63,002 bases of DNA from an uncultured Collinsella sp. (GTDB lineage: Bacteria > Actinomycetota > Coriobacteriia > Coriobacteriales > Coriobacteriaceae), in NCBI GenBank assembly GCA_902496335.1, contig CABVAO010000004.1, positions 1 through 63,002 on the forward strand, written 5' to 3'. A program made the position numbers and the translations under genes. The notes beneath the pieces were generated by a model. That model was not told the origin of the DNA, ran no database searches, and worked only from the letters and a program-made list of their open reading frames with translations. Positions 24,802-34,028 of the stretch are shown here, one piece after another (within the stretch, counting starts at the first letter, position 1; every line of letters begins with the position of its first letter).

Positions 24802-25988
24802 TGTCATTCCAGACGACGTATGGCTCCGATGGACGCCTTCGTGTTGCCATCCTGGGTTGTACGGGCTCTATCGGCACGCAGGCACTCGACGTGTGCCGTC
24901 AGCATGCCGATCGACTGCAGGTAACGGCGCTGTCCGTCAATTCCAGCACCTCGGAGCTCGTTGCCGCCGCCCGCGAGTTCTCGGTTCCGGCCGTTGCCGT
25001 GGCCGACTCCGCCCACGGTGCGGACGCCGTGCTGCAGGAGCTGCCCGAGGGCACGGAGCTCGGTGTTGGTGCGCAGGCGGTTTGTGAGCTCGCACGTCGC
25101 GATGATGTCGACTGTGTGCTTGTTGCCATTGTGGGCGCTGCCGGGCTCGAAGCGAGCCATGCGGCCTTGACCTCGAATAAGCGTCTTGCCCTTGCCAACA
25201 AGGAGTCCCTCGTCGTCGGTGGCGACTTGCTTATGCCGTTGGCGCAACCGGGCCAGCTTATTCCAGTCGACTCTGAGCACTCCGCCATCTACCAGTGCTA
25301 TCTGGGGGAGAACCCACGCGAGGCTCATTGTATTTGGCTCACCTGCTCGGGCGGTCCGTTCTTTGGCCGCACGCGCGACGAGCTCAATCGCGTGACGCGT
25401 GCCGATGCCCTCGCACATCCCACGTGGGCCATGGGTGCCAAGATCACCATCGACTCCGCCACCCTCATGAACAAGGGTCTGGAGCGCATTGAGGCCATGC
25501 ATCTGTTTAACTGCGACCTCGATTTCATTAACGTGGTCGTGCAACGTCAGTCCAAGATTCACTCTATGGTCGAGTTTGCCGACGGCTCCGTGATGGCGCA
25601 TCTCGGTGCTTCCGACATGCGTATTCCCATCCAGTTCGCGTTCTCGTATCCCGAGCGTTGGGATACCCCGGCGCCTCGTATCGATTTCCGCGAGCTGGGA
25701 CAGCTCACGTTTGATGCTGCCGACATGGATACCTTCCGCTGTCTGGCACTGGCCGAGCGTGCCGGCAAGACGGGTGGCACCATGCCGTGCGTGCTCAATG
25801 CCGCCAACGAGGTCGCCGTCGATGCCTTCCTGCACGATGGCTGCAGCTTTACCGATATCGATCGCATTGTGGAATCCTGCATGGATGCCCACGATATGCA
25901 GGCGGTCGATTCGTTTGAGCAGCTTCGCGACATCGATGCGTGGGCGCGTGAAAAAGCTGCTCAGGCGCTCGCCGCAACCCGTTCCTAA
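24801..25988 (+). CDS. dxr: 1-deoxy-D-xylulose 5-phosphate reductoisomerase
   Basis: 395 residues. First committed MEP-pathway enzyme. NADPH site VAILGCTGSIGTQALDV near the N-terminus; ANKESLVVGG, VDSEHSAIYQCYLG and ASGGPF-like TCSGGPFFGR, and the metal/substrate segment NKGLERIEAMHLF are all present. The start codon overlaps the cdsA stop by one base. Confidence 0.96.
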   Translation: MSFQTTYGSDGRLRVAILGCTGSIGTQALDVCRQHADRLQVTALSVNSSTSELVAAAREFSVPAVAVADSAHGADAVLQELPEGTELGVGAQAVCELARRDDVDCVLVAIVGAAGLEASHAALTSNKRLALANKESLVVGGDLLMPLAQPGQLIPVDSEHSAIYQCYLGENPREAHCIWLTCSGGPFFGRTRDELNRVTRADALAHPTWAMGAKITIDSATLMNKGLERIEAMHLFNCDLDFINVVVQRQSKIHSMVEFADGSVMAHLGASDMRIPIQFAFSYPERWDTPAPRIDFRELGQLTFDAADMDTFRCLALAERAGKTGGTMPCVLNAANEVAVDAFLHDGCSFTDIDRIVESCMDAHDMQAVDSFEQLRDIDAWAREKAAQALAATRS

Positions 25989-26013
25989 CCCATAAGGATT
26001 GCTTTTTCGTTTT

Positions 26014-27375
26014 ATGGATACTGTTCTGAGCGTTCTTTCATCGGTCTTTTGGGGCCTGCTGATGCTTTCCGTCCTCGTGTTTTTGCACGAGGGCGGCCAC
26101 TTTTTGGCGGCGCGTGCCTGCGGCGTCCGTGTGACCGAGTTCTTTTTGGGCCTGCCGTGCCGCTTTGACATCCATTACACGTCGCGTCGCATTGGAACCA
26201 AGTTTGGCGTGACCCCGCTGCTGCTGGGTGGCTACGCTGCCATCTGCGGTATGGATCCGACCGATGTCTCGTGCGCCGATCGCGTGCTCGCGGCTATCTA
26301 CCGTCATGGTCGCGTGACCGTGGCCGACCTTGCTGTCGAGCTCGAGCTTTCCGAGGAGGATGTGCTCGAGGCATGCGCCTTGCTCTTGGGTTGGGGCTCT
26401 ATCGCGCCTTGGTATGAGGAAGGGGAGAAGCCCTCGCCGAGCTACTATCCCACCAAGTATCAGACGCTGCCACGAGATGCGGCGGGTTACACCACCTTTG
26501 ACGGCCGCCGTTTCGATCGAGAGCATGCGACTACCGAGGGCGATGTGTGGGAGCTGCCGTGCGGCGAGGCCGAGTTCCTTGCACAAGAGCGTTCGCACAC
26601 CTATCTTGGCCAGGGCTTTCTCAAGCGCGCCTTTATGCTGCTCGCGGGCATTCTCGTCAATATCCTGACGGGCTTTTTGCTGCTTATGAGCATCTACTCT
26701 ATTGCGGGTGTCACCGTGCCGATGGATACCAACGTGATCGGTCAGGTTGACGAGGGGTCTATTGCCGCCAAGGCGGGTATCGAGGGCGGCGACGCGATCC
26801 TTTCGGTTGACGGAGTATCGTGCTCTACCTGGATGGACGTTTACGATGCCATCGGTAAGGCTGCCGGTAAGGACGATATCGCCATCGAGTACGAGCGTGA
26901 CGGCAAGCAGCATTCGACCGCGGTTGCGCTCAAAGAGGACGAGCGCCTAGGTGTGTATGCCTCTACGCAGGTGGTCCGTTTAGACCCCATCACGTCGGCT
27001 CGACTTTCGTTCTCCTATGTCGTGCAGACAGCGGAGGGCGTGATGCGCCTGCTCCAGCCGCAGCATACGATGGAGATTCTCGATCAGTCTTCTTCGATCG
27101 TGGGCATTAGCGTTATGTCCTCACAGGCTGCTGCTGCCGGCCCTGCTACGTTCCTTTCGTTTGCCGCCCTCATTTCGTTCTCGCTTGGCTTTATGAACCT
27201 GCTGCCCATCCCACCACTCGATGGCGGCAAGCTGGTCATCGAGATCATTCAAAAGATTGCTGGCCGCGAGCTTCCGCTCAAGGTCCAGACGATTGTGAGC
27301 TATGTGGGCATCGCGCTCTTTGTGCTGCTGTTTGTCTATATGCTTCGTTCCGACATCCTTCGATTTATTCTGTAG
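26014..27375 (+). CDS. rseP: Site-2 protease RseP (M50) with inserted winged-helix-like domain
   Basis: 453 residues. First helix carries the zinc site HEGGH at 25-29; a PDZ domain lies at about 235-320 (AAKAGIEGGDAILSVDG) and the third-ligand motif PIPPLDGGKL near residue 415, followed by a last helix. Family role: cleaves anti-sigma factors and signal-peptide remnants inside the membrane. Between LLGGY (about 74) and the conserved KRAFMLLAGILVN (about 204) there is a loop of about 120 residues; residues 87-131 (ADRVLAAIYRHG, VTVADLAVELELSEEDV) look like a winged helix. ATG 26014 lacks a well-spaced ribosome binding site; TTG 25999 is the alternative. Placement between dxr and ispG is typical. 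Confidence 0.93.
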   Translation: MDTVLSVLSSVFWGLLMLSVLVFLHEGGHFLAARACGVRVTEFFLGLPCRFDIHYTSRRIGTKFGVTPLLLGGYAAICGMDPTDVSCADRVLAAIYRHGRVTVADLAVELELSEEDVLEACALLLGWGSIAPWYEEGEKPSPSYYPTKYQTLPRDAAGYTTFDGRRFDREHATTEGDVWELPCGEAEFLAQERSHTYLGQGFLKRAFMLLAGILVNILTGFLLLMSIYSIAGVTVPMDTNVIGQVDEGSIAAKAGIEGGDAILSVDGVSCSTWMDVYDAIGKAAGKDDIAIEYERDGKQHSTAVALKEDERLGVYASTQVVRLDPITSARLSFSYVVQTAEGVMRLLQPQHTMEILDQSSSIVGISVMSSQAAAAGPATFLSFAALISFSLGFMNLLPIPPLDGGKLVIEIIQKIAGRELPLKVQTIVSYVGIALFVLLFVYMLRSDILRFIL

Positions 27376-27388
27376 GGGAGTGTTTGGA

Positions 27389-28471
27389 TTGTCTTTATCC
27401 CATCCTTTACCTCGCGAGTTGACGTGCCCCGTGCATGTGGGCGGCGTGCAGATCGGTGGCGGCGCTCCGGTCGTGGTTCAGTCCATGACCTGCACCGATA
27501 CCGCTGATGCCCAGGCAACGCTTGCGCAAGTGTGCGCGTTGGCGCAGGCTGGCTGCGATATCGTGCGCGTGAGCGTGCCCACCGAGGCCGCGCTTGAGGG
27601 TTTTCGCACCATCTGTGCCGAGTCTCCGGTGCCGATCGTTGCCGATATTCACTTTAACCATAAACTCGCCATCGGCGCCGTCGAGGCTGGTGCCGCCAAG
27701 CTTCGCATCAATCCCGGCAATATCGGCGATTGGGCCAAGGTTGACGCGGTGATTGATGCTGCGGGTGCCGCTGGGTGCGCGATTCGCATTGGCGTGAACG
27801 CGGGCTCGCTTGAGCAGGATATCGCCGAGCGCGATGACCTCACGCAGCCCGAAAAGCTCGTGATGTCTAGCGAGCGCTTTGTGCGGCACTTTGAGGATCG
27901 TGGGTTTACCAACATTGTGCTTTCCGCCAAGGCCCATAGCGTACAGACGACGCTCGATACCTATCGAGCCCTGTCGCGTGAGATTCCCCACGTTCCGCTT
28001 CATCTGGGCGTTACGGAGGCCGGTACCAAGCTCCAGGGCACCATCAAGAGCTCTGTAGGCTTGGGTATCTTGCTTTCCGAAGGCATTGGCGACACCATGC
28101 GTGTGTCGCTCACAGCTGATCCGGTTGAGGAGCCGCCGGTTGTCTGGGGTATTCTGCAGTCGTTGGGCCTGCGTCGCCGTGGCCCCGAGATTGTCTCGTG
28201 CCCCACGTGCGCCCGCTGCCAGGTTAACCTTATTCCCATTGCCGAGGAGGTTACCGAGCGGCTTAAGAACTACTCCGCGTCGCTTTCGATCGCTGTGATG
28301 GGATGTGCCGTTAATGGCCCCGGCGAGGCTTCTGATGCCGATCTGGGCGTTGCTTGCGGACGTGGTCAGGCCTTGCTCTTTTCGCATGGCCAGATCATTG
28401 GTAAAGTAGCTGAGGACCAAATTGTCGACGCGCTTATGGCAGAGGTCGACAAACTTATTGAGGAGAAATAA
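27389..28471 (+). CDS. ispG: 4-hydroxy-3-methylbut-2-en-1-yl diphosphate synthase (flavodoxin-type, IspG)
   Basis: 360 residues. MEP-pathway enzyme with a TIM barrel and a [4Fe-4S] domain. VQSMTCTDTADAQATLAQV, ADIHFNHKLAI, LRINPGNIG and the cluster-binding CPTCARCQVN plus VMGCAVNGPGEA are visible. Start TTG 27389 is chosen because GGGGAG (27375-27380) is 8 bases upstream; GTG 27380 overlaps that site. Downstream of rseP by 13 bases. Confidence 0.95.
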   Translation: MSLSHPLPRELTCPVHVGGVQIGGGAPVVVQSMTCTDTADAQATLAQVCALAQAGCDIVRVSVPTEAALEGFRTICAESPVPIVADIHFNHKLAIGAVEAGAAKLRINPGNIGDWAKVDAVIDAAGAAGCAIRIGVNAGSLEQDIAERDDLTQPEKLVMSSERFVRHFEDRGFTNIVLSAKAHSVQTTLDTYRALSREIPHVPLHLGVTEAGTKLQGTIKSSVGLGILLSEGIGDTMRVSLTADPVEEPPVVWGILQSLGLRRRGPEIVSCPTCARCQVNLIPIAEEVTERLKNYSASLSIAVMGCAVNGPGEASDADLGVACGRGQALLFSHGQIIGKVAEDQIVDALMAEVDKLIEEK

Positions 28472-30193
28472 ATGACTCGAGCAATGTATATGTCTAAGCT
28501 CTATGCGCCGACGCTTAAAGAGGATCCGGCGGACGCTGAGCTCGCCAGCCACCGCCTGCTGCTCCGTGCCGGCATGATCCGCAAGGAGGCCGCCGGTCTG
28601 TATTCTTATCTGCCGCTCGCATGGCGCTCGATCCGCAAGATCGAGAACATCGTGCGCGACGAGATGGATGCTGCCGGCGCCCAGGAGCTTATGATGCCTA
28701 TCATGGTCGATGCCGAGCTGTGGCGTGAGTCCGGCCGTATCGATGCCTATGGCAAGGAGCTTGTGCGCTTTGACGACCGTCATGGTCGCGAGTTCGTCCT
28801 GGGCCCCACGCACGAGGAGACCGTCACGGCCCTGGTGCGCAACGAGCTGCGCTCCTACAAACAGCTGCCCGTCAACCTGTACCACATCCAGGATAAGTTC
28901 CGCGACGAGTTCCGTCCCCGCTTTGGCCTGATGCGCGGCCGTGAGTTCATCATGAAGGACGCCTACAGCTTCTCTGCCACGCAGGAGAGTCTGCAGGAGG
29001 AGTACGACAAGATGAAGCAGGCCTACGCCAACATCTGTGAGCGCTGCTACATCAAGGCCCTGCCCGTTGTCGCCGACTCCGGCGAGATCGGTGGCGATAC
29101 CTCCGTCGAGTACATGGCTTTGGCCGACGCCGGCGAGGCTTCGCTCGTCTACTGCGATGATTGCGGCTTCGCCGCCGACGATGAGGCTGCAAGCACCAAG
29201 GTCATCGTGACCGAGGGTCCTGGCGACGGTACGCTTACCAAGGTCGAGACTCCGGGCATGGGCACCATCGAGGCTGTTGCTAAGTTCTTTGGGTTCCCCG
29301 AGAACGGCACGCGAAAGTCGCTGGCGCTCATCGACGCCGAGGGCAAGCCGGTCGTGGCCATTGTCCCGGGCGACCACGAGCTCAACGATTGCAAGGCCGA
29401 GCATGTCTTTGGCAAGGGCTATCGCATGATGACCGACGAGGAGCTCCAGACCTACGGTCTGCATAAGGGCTTTATCGGACCGGTTAACTTGCCCGAGGGC
29501 ATCCGCCTGGTGTGCGACGAGAGCCTGCGTGAGTCCAAGCAGTGGGCCTGCGGCGCCAACGAGGTCGACTATCACTTTACCGGTGCCTGCCCCGAGCGTG
29601 ACTTTACCGTCGACGAGTGGGCCGACCTGGTCACCGTCGTGGCCGGCGATCCTTGCCCACACTGCGGCAAGCCCCTCTCCGCTGCTCGCGGTATCGAGGT
29701 CTCCCAGGTCTTCCAGCTGGGCACCAAGTATTCCGAGGCCATGGGTGCCACCTTTATGGATGAGGACGGCAAGGAGAAGCCGCTTATCATGGGTTGCTAC
29801 GGCGTTGGTGTGTCCCGCTCGCTTGCTGCCGTCGTGGAGCAGCACAACGACGAGCACGGCATCGTCTGGCCGGTCTCCGTTGCCCCGTACGAGGTCGCGG
29901 TGATTCCGCTCGATCCCAAGAAGGAAGAGTGCGCTACCGTCTGCGAGCAGATCGTTGATGGCCTGTGTGCCGAGGGTATCGAGGTCGTCGTCGACGATCG
30001 CGATGAGCGTCCGGGCTTTAAGTTTGCCGATAACGACCTCATGGGCTTCCCGTATCAGGTGGTTTTGGGCAAGCGCGGCCTTAAGAATGGCACCGTTGAG
30101 CTCAAGGACCGTTCCACGGGCGAGCGCGAGGACGTGGCGATCGACGAGGTCGTCGCCAAGGTTGCCGAGCTTGTTAAGGCGGCTCGCCGTTAA
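28472..30193 (+). CDS. proS: Prolyl-tRNA synthetase (bacterial type with editing domain)
   Basis: 573 residues, the long bacterial form with a YbaK-like editing insertion (about 225-385) between class II motifs 2 and 3. Motif 1 region GMIRKEAAGLYSYLPLAWR, motif 2 FRDEFRPRFGLMRGREFIMKDAYSF, motif 3 GCYGVGVSRSLAA, then the anticodon domain. ATG directly follows the ispG TAA; GAGGAG is 6 bases upstream. Last gene of the pyrH-proS unit, closed by two hairpins. Confidence 0.97.
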   Translation: MTRAMYMSKLYAPTLKEDPADAELASHRLLLRAGMIRKEAAGLYSYLPLAWRSIRKIENIVRDEMDAAGAQELMMPIMVDAELWRESGRIDAYGKELVRFDDRHGREFVLGPTHEETVTALVRNELRSYKQLPVNLYHIQDKFRDEFRPRFGLMRGREFIMKDAYSFSATQESLQEEYDKMKQAYANICERCYIKALPVVADSGEIGGDTSVEYMALADAGEASLVYCDDCGFAADDEAASTKVIVTEGPGDGTLTKVETPGMGTIEAVAKFFGFPENGTRKSLALIDAEGKPVVAIVPGDHELNDCKAEHVFGKGYRMMTDEELQTYGLHKGFIGPVNLPEGIRLVCDESLRESKQWACGANEVDYHFTGACPERDFTVDEWADLVTVVAGDPCPHCGKPLSAARGIEVSQVFQLGTKYSEAMGATFMDEDGKEKPLIMGCYGVGVSRSLAAVVEQHNDEHGIVWPVSVAPYEVAVIPLDPKKEECATVCEQIVDGLCAEGIEVVVDDRDERPGFKFADNDLMGFPYQVVLGKRGLKNGTVELKDRSTGEREDVAIDEVVAKVAELVKAARR

Positions 30194-30224
30194 TCGACGA
30201 TTTCGCTTGTAGTTCGATATACGG

Positions 30225-30275
30225 GACGGCCCCGCATTTCTCCAGATAGGGGAGATGCGGGGCCGTCATTTTACT
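30225..30275 (+). terminator. Terminator after proS
   Basis: Long stem: GACGGCCCCGCAT (30225-30237) with ATGCGGGGCCGTC (30255-30267), extended inward by TCTCC/GGAGA, followed by ATTTTACTTT. Confidence 0.85.
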
Positions 30276-30302
30276 TTGCCTGCGTGCTCAATCGCTAAAA
30301 GG

Positions 30303-30336
30303 AAAACCCCACAGCCCATATGAGCTGCGGGGTTTT
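30303..30336. terminator. Bidirectional terminator between proS and the phosphotransferase
   Basis: AAAACCCCACAGC (30303-30315) pairs with GCTGCGGGGTTTT (30324-30336), one wobble. A-run on one side and T-run on the other allow use by both convergent transcripts. Confidence 0.85.
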
Positions 30337-30371
30337 CTTGTGCCTCCGATGCGAAATAAATCGCTCAGATA

Positions 30372-31136
30372 TTACTGATAATCGACGACGTCGATCCAGT
30401 TCTTAAGGAACTCATCGTTCACGTTGCGCTTACGAGCGAGCTCGGAAGCGGCGACGATGCTCGTCCACTGACGCACGACCTGCATGGGCATGTCGGCACG
30501 GTCGCAGTAGAGCTCCAGGTAGGCCTCGGCCTGGTCCTTGCTGTTGAGGGCAAAGAGCAGGTAGGTGGTGGCAACGTCGGCAGCAGGGGAGCCCTGGGTG
30601 GCGTGTGCCCAGTCGCACACATAGAGCTGGCCGTCGTCGCCGACGATGACGTTGGAGGGGTTGAAGTCGCCGTGGCAGACCTTGAACTCCTTGGTCATGC
30701 CGTCCAGACGCTCCTGAAGGTTGTAGCGCGTGGTGGCATTGAGCTGATCAAGGCTGTCGATCATGCGGGCGTACTTGTCGCGCTGACGGTTGAGCAGCGG
30801 GGAGGTGTAGCCGTGGATCTCGATCTGGAGGTCGACGAACATCTCGAGGTACTCACCAAAGCGCTGGGGCTCGGCAGTCATCTTCTCGGCAAGGGTGGTG
30901 CCCGGAACCTTCTCGGTCACGAGCGCCCAGCCGTTGGCGTTCTCGAGCTGGGAAACCTCGAGCGCCTTGGGGCTGCGGATGCCGCACTCATTGATGCGGG
31001 CAAGATTCAAAGCCTCGTTGAACACGTCGGAGACAGGCTTGGTCTCGTTAAAGACCTTGACAATCTTGTCGCCCAGGTCGTAAACGACCTTGTTGCCACG
31101 GCGGACGAGCTCGGTCTTGGAATCGGGTAGCAGCAT
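30372..31136 (-). CDS. APH/choline-kinase-family phosphotransferase, substrate unknown
   Basis: 254 residues, protein-kinase-like fold. Visible motifs: NKVVYDLGDKIVKVFN with the probable ATP-binding Lys, VTEKVPGTTLAEKM hinge, catalytic loop CHGDFNPSNVIV (Asp base) and metal-binding VCDWAHATQGSPAADVA. Families with this pattern phosphorylate small alcohols or sugars (aminoglycosides, choline, methylthioribose, fructosamine) and the sequence does not tell which. ATG with AAAGGA 8 bases upstream. It lies 88 bases downstream of adhE on the same strand with a hairpin between, so it may be cotranscribed. Resistance function is not implied. Confidence 0.8.
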   Translation of the reverse strand: MLLPDSKTELVRRGNKVVYDLGDKIVKVFNETKPVSDVFNEALNLARINECGIRSPKALEVSQLENANGWALVTEKVPGTTLAEKMTAEPQRFGEYLEMFVDLQIEIHGYTSPLLNRQRDKYARMIDSLDQLNATTRYNLQERLDGMTKEFKVCHGDFNPSNVIVGDDGQLYVCDWAHATQGSPAADVATTYLLFALNSKDQAEAYLELYCDRADMPMQVVRQWTSIVAASELARKRNVNDEFLKNWIDVVDYQ

Positions 31137-31168
31137 GGTTGCATCCTTTCAACGATGCGATAGAAGCG

Positions 31169-31207
31169 ACGGCGGGGGTGTGTGAAGCACCCGTGCACCC
31201 CCGCCGT
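31169..31207 (-). other. Stem-loop between adhE and the phosphotransferase gene
   Basis: 12-bp perfect stem: ACGGCGGGGGTG (31169-31180) with CACCCCCGCCGT (31196-31207) around a 15-base loop. On the minus strand it follows the adhE stop but lacks a T-tract, so it may protect the adhE mRNA end or reduce read-through rather than fully terminate. Confidence 0.6.
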
Positions 31208-31224
31208 TAAAAACCGTGCTAAAA

Positions 31225-33873
31225 CTAGCAGACGGCGTAATCCTGGGGCTCGCGGCCGTAGTAGGCGTCCAGGTAGAGCTCCTTGATCTCGCTCATGAGC
31301 GGGTAGCGCGGGTTGGCGCCGGTGCACTGGTCGTTGAAAGCCTGCTCGGTCATTTCGTCGAGGGTGTCGAGGAAGTACTGCTCGTCAACACCGTAGTCGG
31401 CGATGGTCTTCTTGACACCGATGAAGTCCTTGAGCTCCTCGAGCTTCGTGATGAAGTTCTCGAAGACCTCCTTGTCGTCCTTGCCCTCGATGCCGCAGTA
31501 CTTGGCCATCTCGGCGTAGTTGTGCAGCGCGTTGGGGTAAGGATACTGGGAGAAGGTACCCATCTTGACGGGAGCCTCGGCGGCGTTGTAGCGCATGACG
31601 CGGGTCAGGATGACGGCGTTAGCGATGCCGTGGGGCAGGTGATGGAAAGCGCCGAGCTTGTGAGCCATGGAGTGGTTGAGGCCCAGGAAGGCGTTGGCGA
31701 AGGCCATACCGGCCATGCAGGAGGCGTTGTGCATCTCCTCGCGGGCGTGCGGGTCCTTGGCGCCGTTCGTGAAGCTGGAGGGCAGGTTCTCAAAGACGAG
31801 CTTGGCAGCGCGCTCGGAGAGGCCCTTGGTGTAGTCGGAAGCCATGATGGAGACGTAGGACTCGATGGCGTGGGTCATGACGTCGATGCCGGAGGCAGCG
31901 GTCAGGCCGCGCGGGGCGGTCATGCAGTTGTCGGCGTCGACGATAGCCATGTTGGGGAGCAGCGCGTAGTCGGCGAGCGGCCACTTGATGCCGGTCTCCT
32001 TGTCGGTGATGATGGCGAACGGCGTGCACTCGGAGCCGGTACCCGAGGAGGTCGGGACGGCGACGAAGTAGGCCTTCTTGCCCATCTCGGGGAAGGTGAA
32101 GATACGCTTGCGGATGTCCATGAAGTCCATGGCCATGTCCTCAAACTTGCACTCGGGGTGCTCGTACATCATCCACATGATCTTGCCGGCGTCCATAGCG
32201 GAGCCACCGCCGACGGCGATGATGACGTCCGGCTCAAAGAGAGCCATCTGCTTGGCGCCGCGACGTGCGCACTGCAGCGACGGATCGGGCTCGACGTCGT
32301 AGAAGCAGTCGTGGGCGATGCCCATCTCGTCGAGCTTGGCCTCGATGGCGCGGGTGTTGCCATTCTTGAAGAGGAACTGGTCGGTAACGATGAAGGCGCG
32401 CTTCTTGCCCATGACGTTGCCCAGCTCGTCGAGGGCGACGGGCGTGGAACCCTTCTTGAAGTAGACCTTCTCGGGAGCGCGGAACCACAGCATGTTCTCA
32501 CGGCGCTCGGCCACAGTCTTAACGTTGATCAAGTGCTTCACCCCAACGTTCTCGGAGACGGAGTTGCCGCCCCAGGAGCCGCAGCCCAGGGTCAGAGACG
32601 GCTTCATGCCAAAGTTGTACAGGTCACCGATGCCACCGTGCGAGGACGGGGTGTTGATGACGATGCGGCAGGCCTTCATGACGTGCTCGAACAGGCTGAT
32701 CTTCTCGGCCTGGGCGGGGTGCACGTACAGAGAGGCGGTGTGGCCCGGGCCACCGGCGAGCACCAGGTGCTCGGCCTTGTCGACGGCCTCCTGGAAGTCC
32801 TTGGCGTGGTACATGGCCAGGACTGGGGAGAGCTTCTCGTGGGAGAACTCCTCCTTGGCGGGGTCGGTGGAGGTGACCTCGGCGATCAGGATCTTAGTCT
32901 TGGCGGGAACCTCGATGCCGGCGAGCTCGGCGATCTTGGCGGCAGCCATGCCGGGGATGCGGTGATCGAGGGCGCCGTTCTTGAACATGGCGGCACGTAG
33001 GGCCTCCATCTCGGCACCCTGCTTGACGAAGTAGCAGCCGCGCTTCTGGAACTCGGCCTTGACCTGGTCGTAGATGGTGTCGATGACGGTCACGGACTGC
33101 TCGGAAGCGCAGATCATGCCGTTGTCGAAGGTCTTGGAGTGGATGATGGAGTTGACTGCGAGCAGAACGTCGGCGGTGTCGTCGATGACGACCGGGGTGT
33201 TACCGGCGCCAACGCCCAGGGCGGGCTTGCCCGAGGAGTAGGCGGCCTTGACCATGCCCGGGCCACCGGTGGCGAGGATGATGTCGACGTCGCGCATGAC
33301 CATGTTGGTCAGCTCGATGGAGGGGACATCGACCCAGCCGATGATGCCCTCGGGGGCACCAGCCTTGACGGCGGCGTCAAGCACGAGCTTGGCGGCGGCG
33401 ATGGTGCACTTGGCGGCAGCCGGGTGCGGGGAGATGATGATGGCGTTGCGGGTCTTCAGGCAGATCAGCGTCTTGAAGATCGCGGTGGAGGTGGGGTTGG
33501 TCGTCGGGATGACGGCGCCCACGATGCCGATGGGCTCGGCGATCTTGGTGATGCCGTAAGCCTCGTCGCGCTCCAGGACACCACAGGTCTTGGTGTTCTT
33601 GTAAGCGTTGTAGATGTACTCTGCGGCGTAGTGGTTCTTGATGACCTTGTCCTCAAGAACGCCGCGGCCGGTCTCCTCGATGGCCATCTTCGCCAACGGG
33701 ATACGAGCCTTGTTGGCGGCCATGGCGGCCTCATAGAAGATCTTGTCGACCTGCTCCTGCGTGTACGTAGCAAAAAGCGCCTGGGCCTCTCGCATCTGAG
33801 CGAGCTTAGCCTCAAGCGCCTCTACGTTGTCCACAATTGCGGGAGTAGTGTTTTCCGGTGACTTTTTCACCAT
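31225..33873 (-). CDS. adhE: Bifunctional acetaldehyde-CoA/alcohol dehydrogenase
   Basis: 882 residues, the usual AdhE length. N-terminal half is the CoA-acylating aldehyde dehydrogenase (active-site Cys in NGMICASEQSV; PTTNPTSTAIFKTL; ATGGPGMVKAAYSSGKPALGVGAGN). C-terminal half is the Fe-dependent alcohol dehydrogenase (VGGGSAMDAGK, SSGTGSECTPF, GLNHSMAHKLGA.HHLPHGIANA with metal His). Regenerates NAD+ by reducing acetyl-CoA to ethanol in fermentation; the enzyme forms spirosomes in other species. ATG 33873 with AAGGAG 8 bases upstream. Confidence 0.97.
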   Translation of the reverse strand: MVKKSPENTTPAIVDNVEALEAKLAQMREAQALFATYTQEQVDKIFYEAAMAANKARIPLAKMAIEETGRGVLEDKVIKNHYAAEYIYNAYKNTKTCGVLERDEAYGITKIAEPIGIVGAVIPTTNPTSTAIFKTLICLKTRNAIIISPHPAAAKCTIAAAKLVLDAAVKAGAPEGIIGWVDVPSIELTNMVMRDVDIILATGGPGMVKAAYSSGKPALGVGAGNTPVVIDDTADVLLAVNSIIHSKTFDNGMICASEQSVTVIDTIYDQVKAEFQKRGCYFVKQGAEMEALRAAMFKNGALDHRIPGMAAAKIAELAGIEVPAKTKILIAEVTSTDPAKEEFSHEKLSPVLAMYHAKDFQEAVDKAEHLVLAGGPGHTASLYVHPAQAEKISLFEHVMKACRIVINTPSSHGGIGDLYNFGMKPSLTLGCGSWGGNSVSENVGVKHLINVKTVAERRENMLWFRAPEKVYFKKGSTPVALDELGNVMGKKRAFIVTDQFLFKNGNTRAIEAKLDEMGIAHDCFYDVEPDPSLQCARRGAKQMALFEPDVIIAVGGGSAMDAGKIMWMMYEHPECKFEDMAMDFMDIRKRIFTFPEMGKKAYFVAVPTSSGTGSECTPFAIITDKETGIKWPLADYALLPNMAIVDADNCMTAPRGLTAASGIDVMTHAIESYVSIMASDYTKGLSERAAKLVFENLPSSFTNGAKDPHAREEMHNASCMAGMAFANAFLGLNHSMAHKLGAFHHLPHGIANAVILTRVMRYNAAEAPVKMGTFSQYPYPNALHNYAEMAKYCGIEGKDDKEVFENFITKLEELKDFIGVKKTIADYGVDEQYFLDTLDEMTEQAFNDQCTGANPRYPLMSEIKELYLDAYYGREPQDYAVC

Positions 33874-33913
33874 TTGTGTCTCCTTGCGATCGGAGATTTA
33901 CCCTACGTCTTGC

Positions 33914-33919
33914 ATGATA
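33914..33919 (-). promoter_or_regulatory. Candidate adhE -10 box
   Basis: TATCAT on the minus strand, 40 bases before the adhE ATG; -35 not clear. No Rex-type TTGTGAA/TTCACAA palindrome was found nearby. Confidence 0.4.
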
Positions 33920-33966
33920 GCAAGAAATTATTCGGTGAACGGTAAGATTCCCGTAAAAGGCACACT

Positions 33967-33994
33967 AAAACGCTTCAATAAACTGAAGCGTTTT
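33967..33994. terminator. Bidirectional terminator-like hairpin upstream of adhE
   Basis: Perfect 11-bp stem AAAACGCTTCA / TGAAGCGTTTT with loop ATAAAC. It insulates adhE from the RAYT region. Within the 333-base gap 33874-34206 it lies between the adhE promoter and the REP-B copy at 34029; the remainder (34078-34190) shows nothing but the RAYT ribosome binding site at its end. Confidence 0.7.
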
Positions 33995-34028
33995 AACTAA
34001 AACTATTTGCCTGCTCCACCGCCCCGCT

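Noticed and set aside
30372..31136. Antibiotic-resistance call for the phosphotransferase
   Set aside because: Only general kinase motifs are present and context is metabolic; nothing specific to aminoglycoside enzymes.
31216..33000. 594-codon open frame on the + strand opposite adhE
   Set aside because: Mirror of adhE codons; repetitive Val/Leu/Gly/Asp sequence, no ribosome binding site or family signature. The same applies to long frames opposite ppdK, dnaJ-mtaB and pnp.
33890..33960. Rex operator upstream of adhE
   Set aside because: AATTATTCGGTGAA recalls part of TTGTGAA-N-TTCACAA but lacks the inverted partner.
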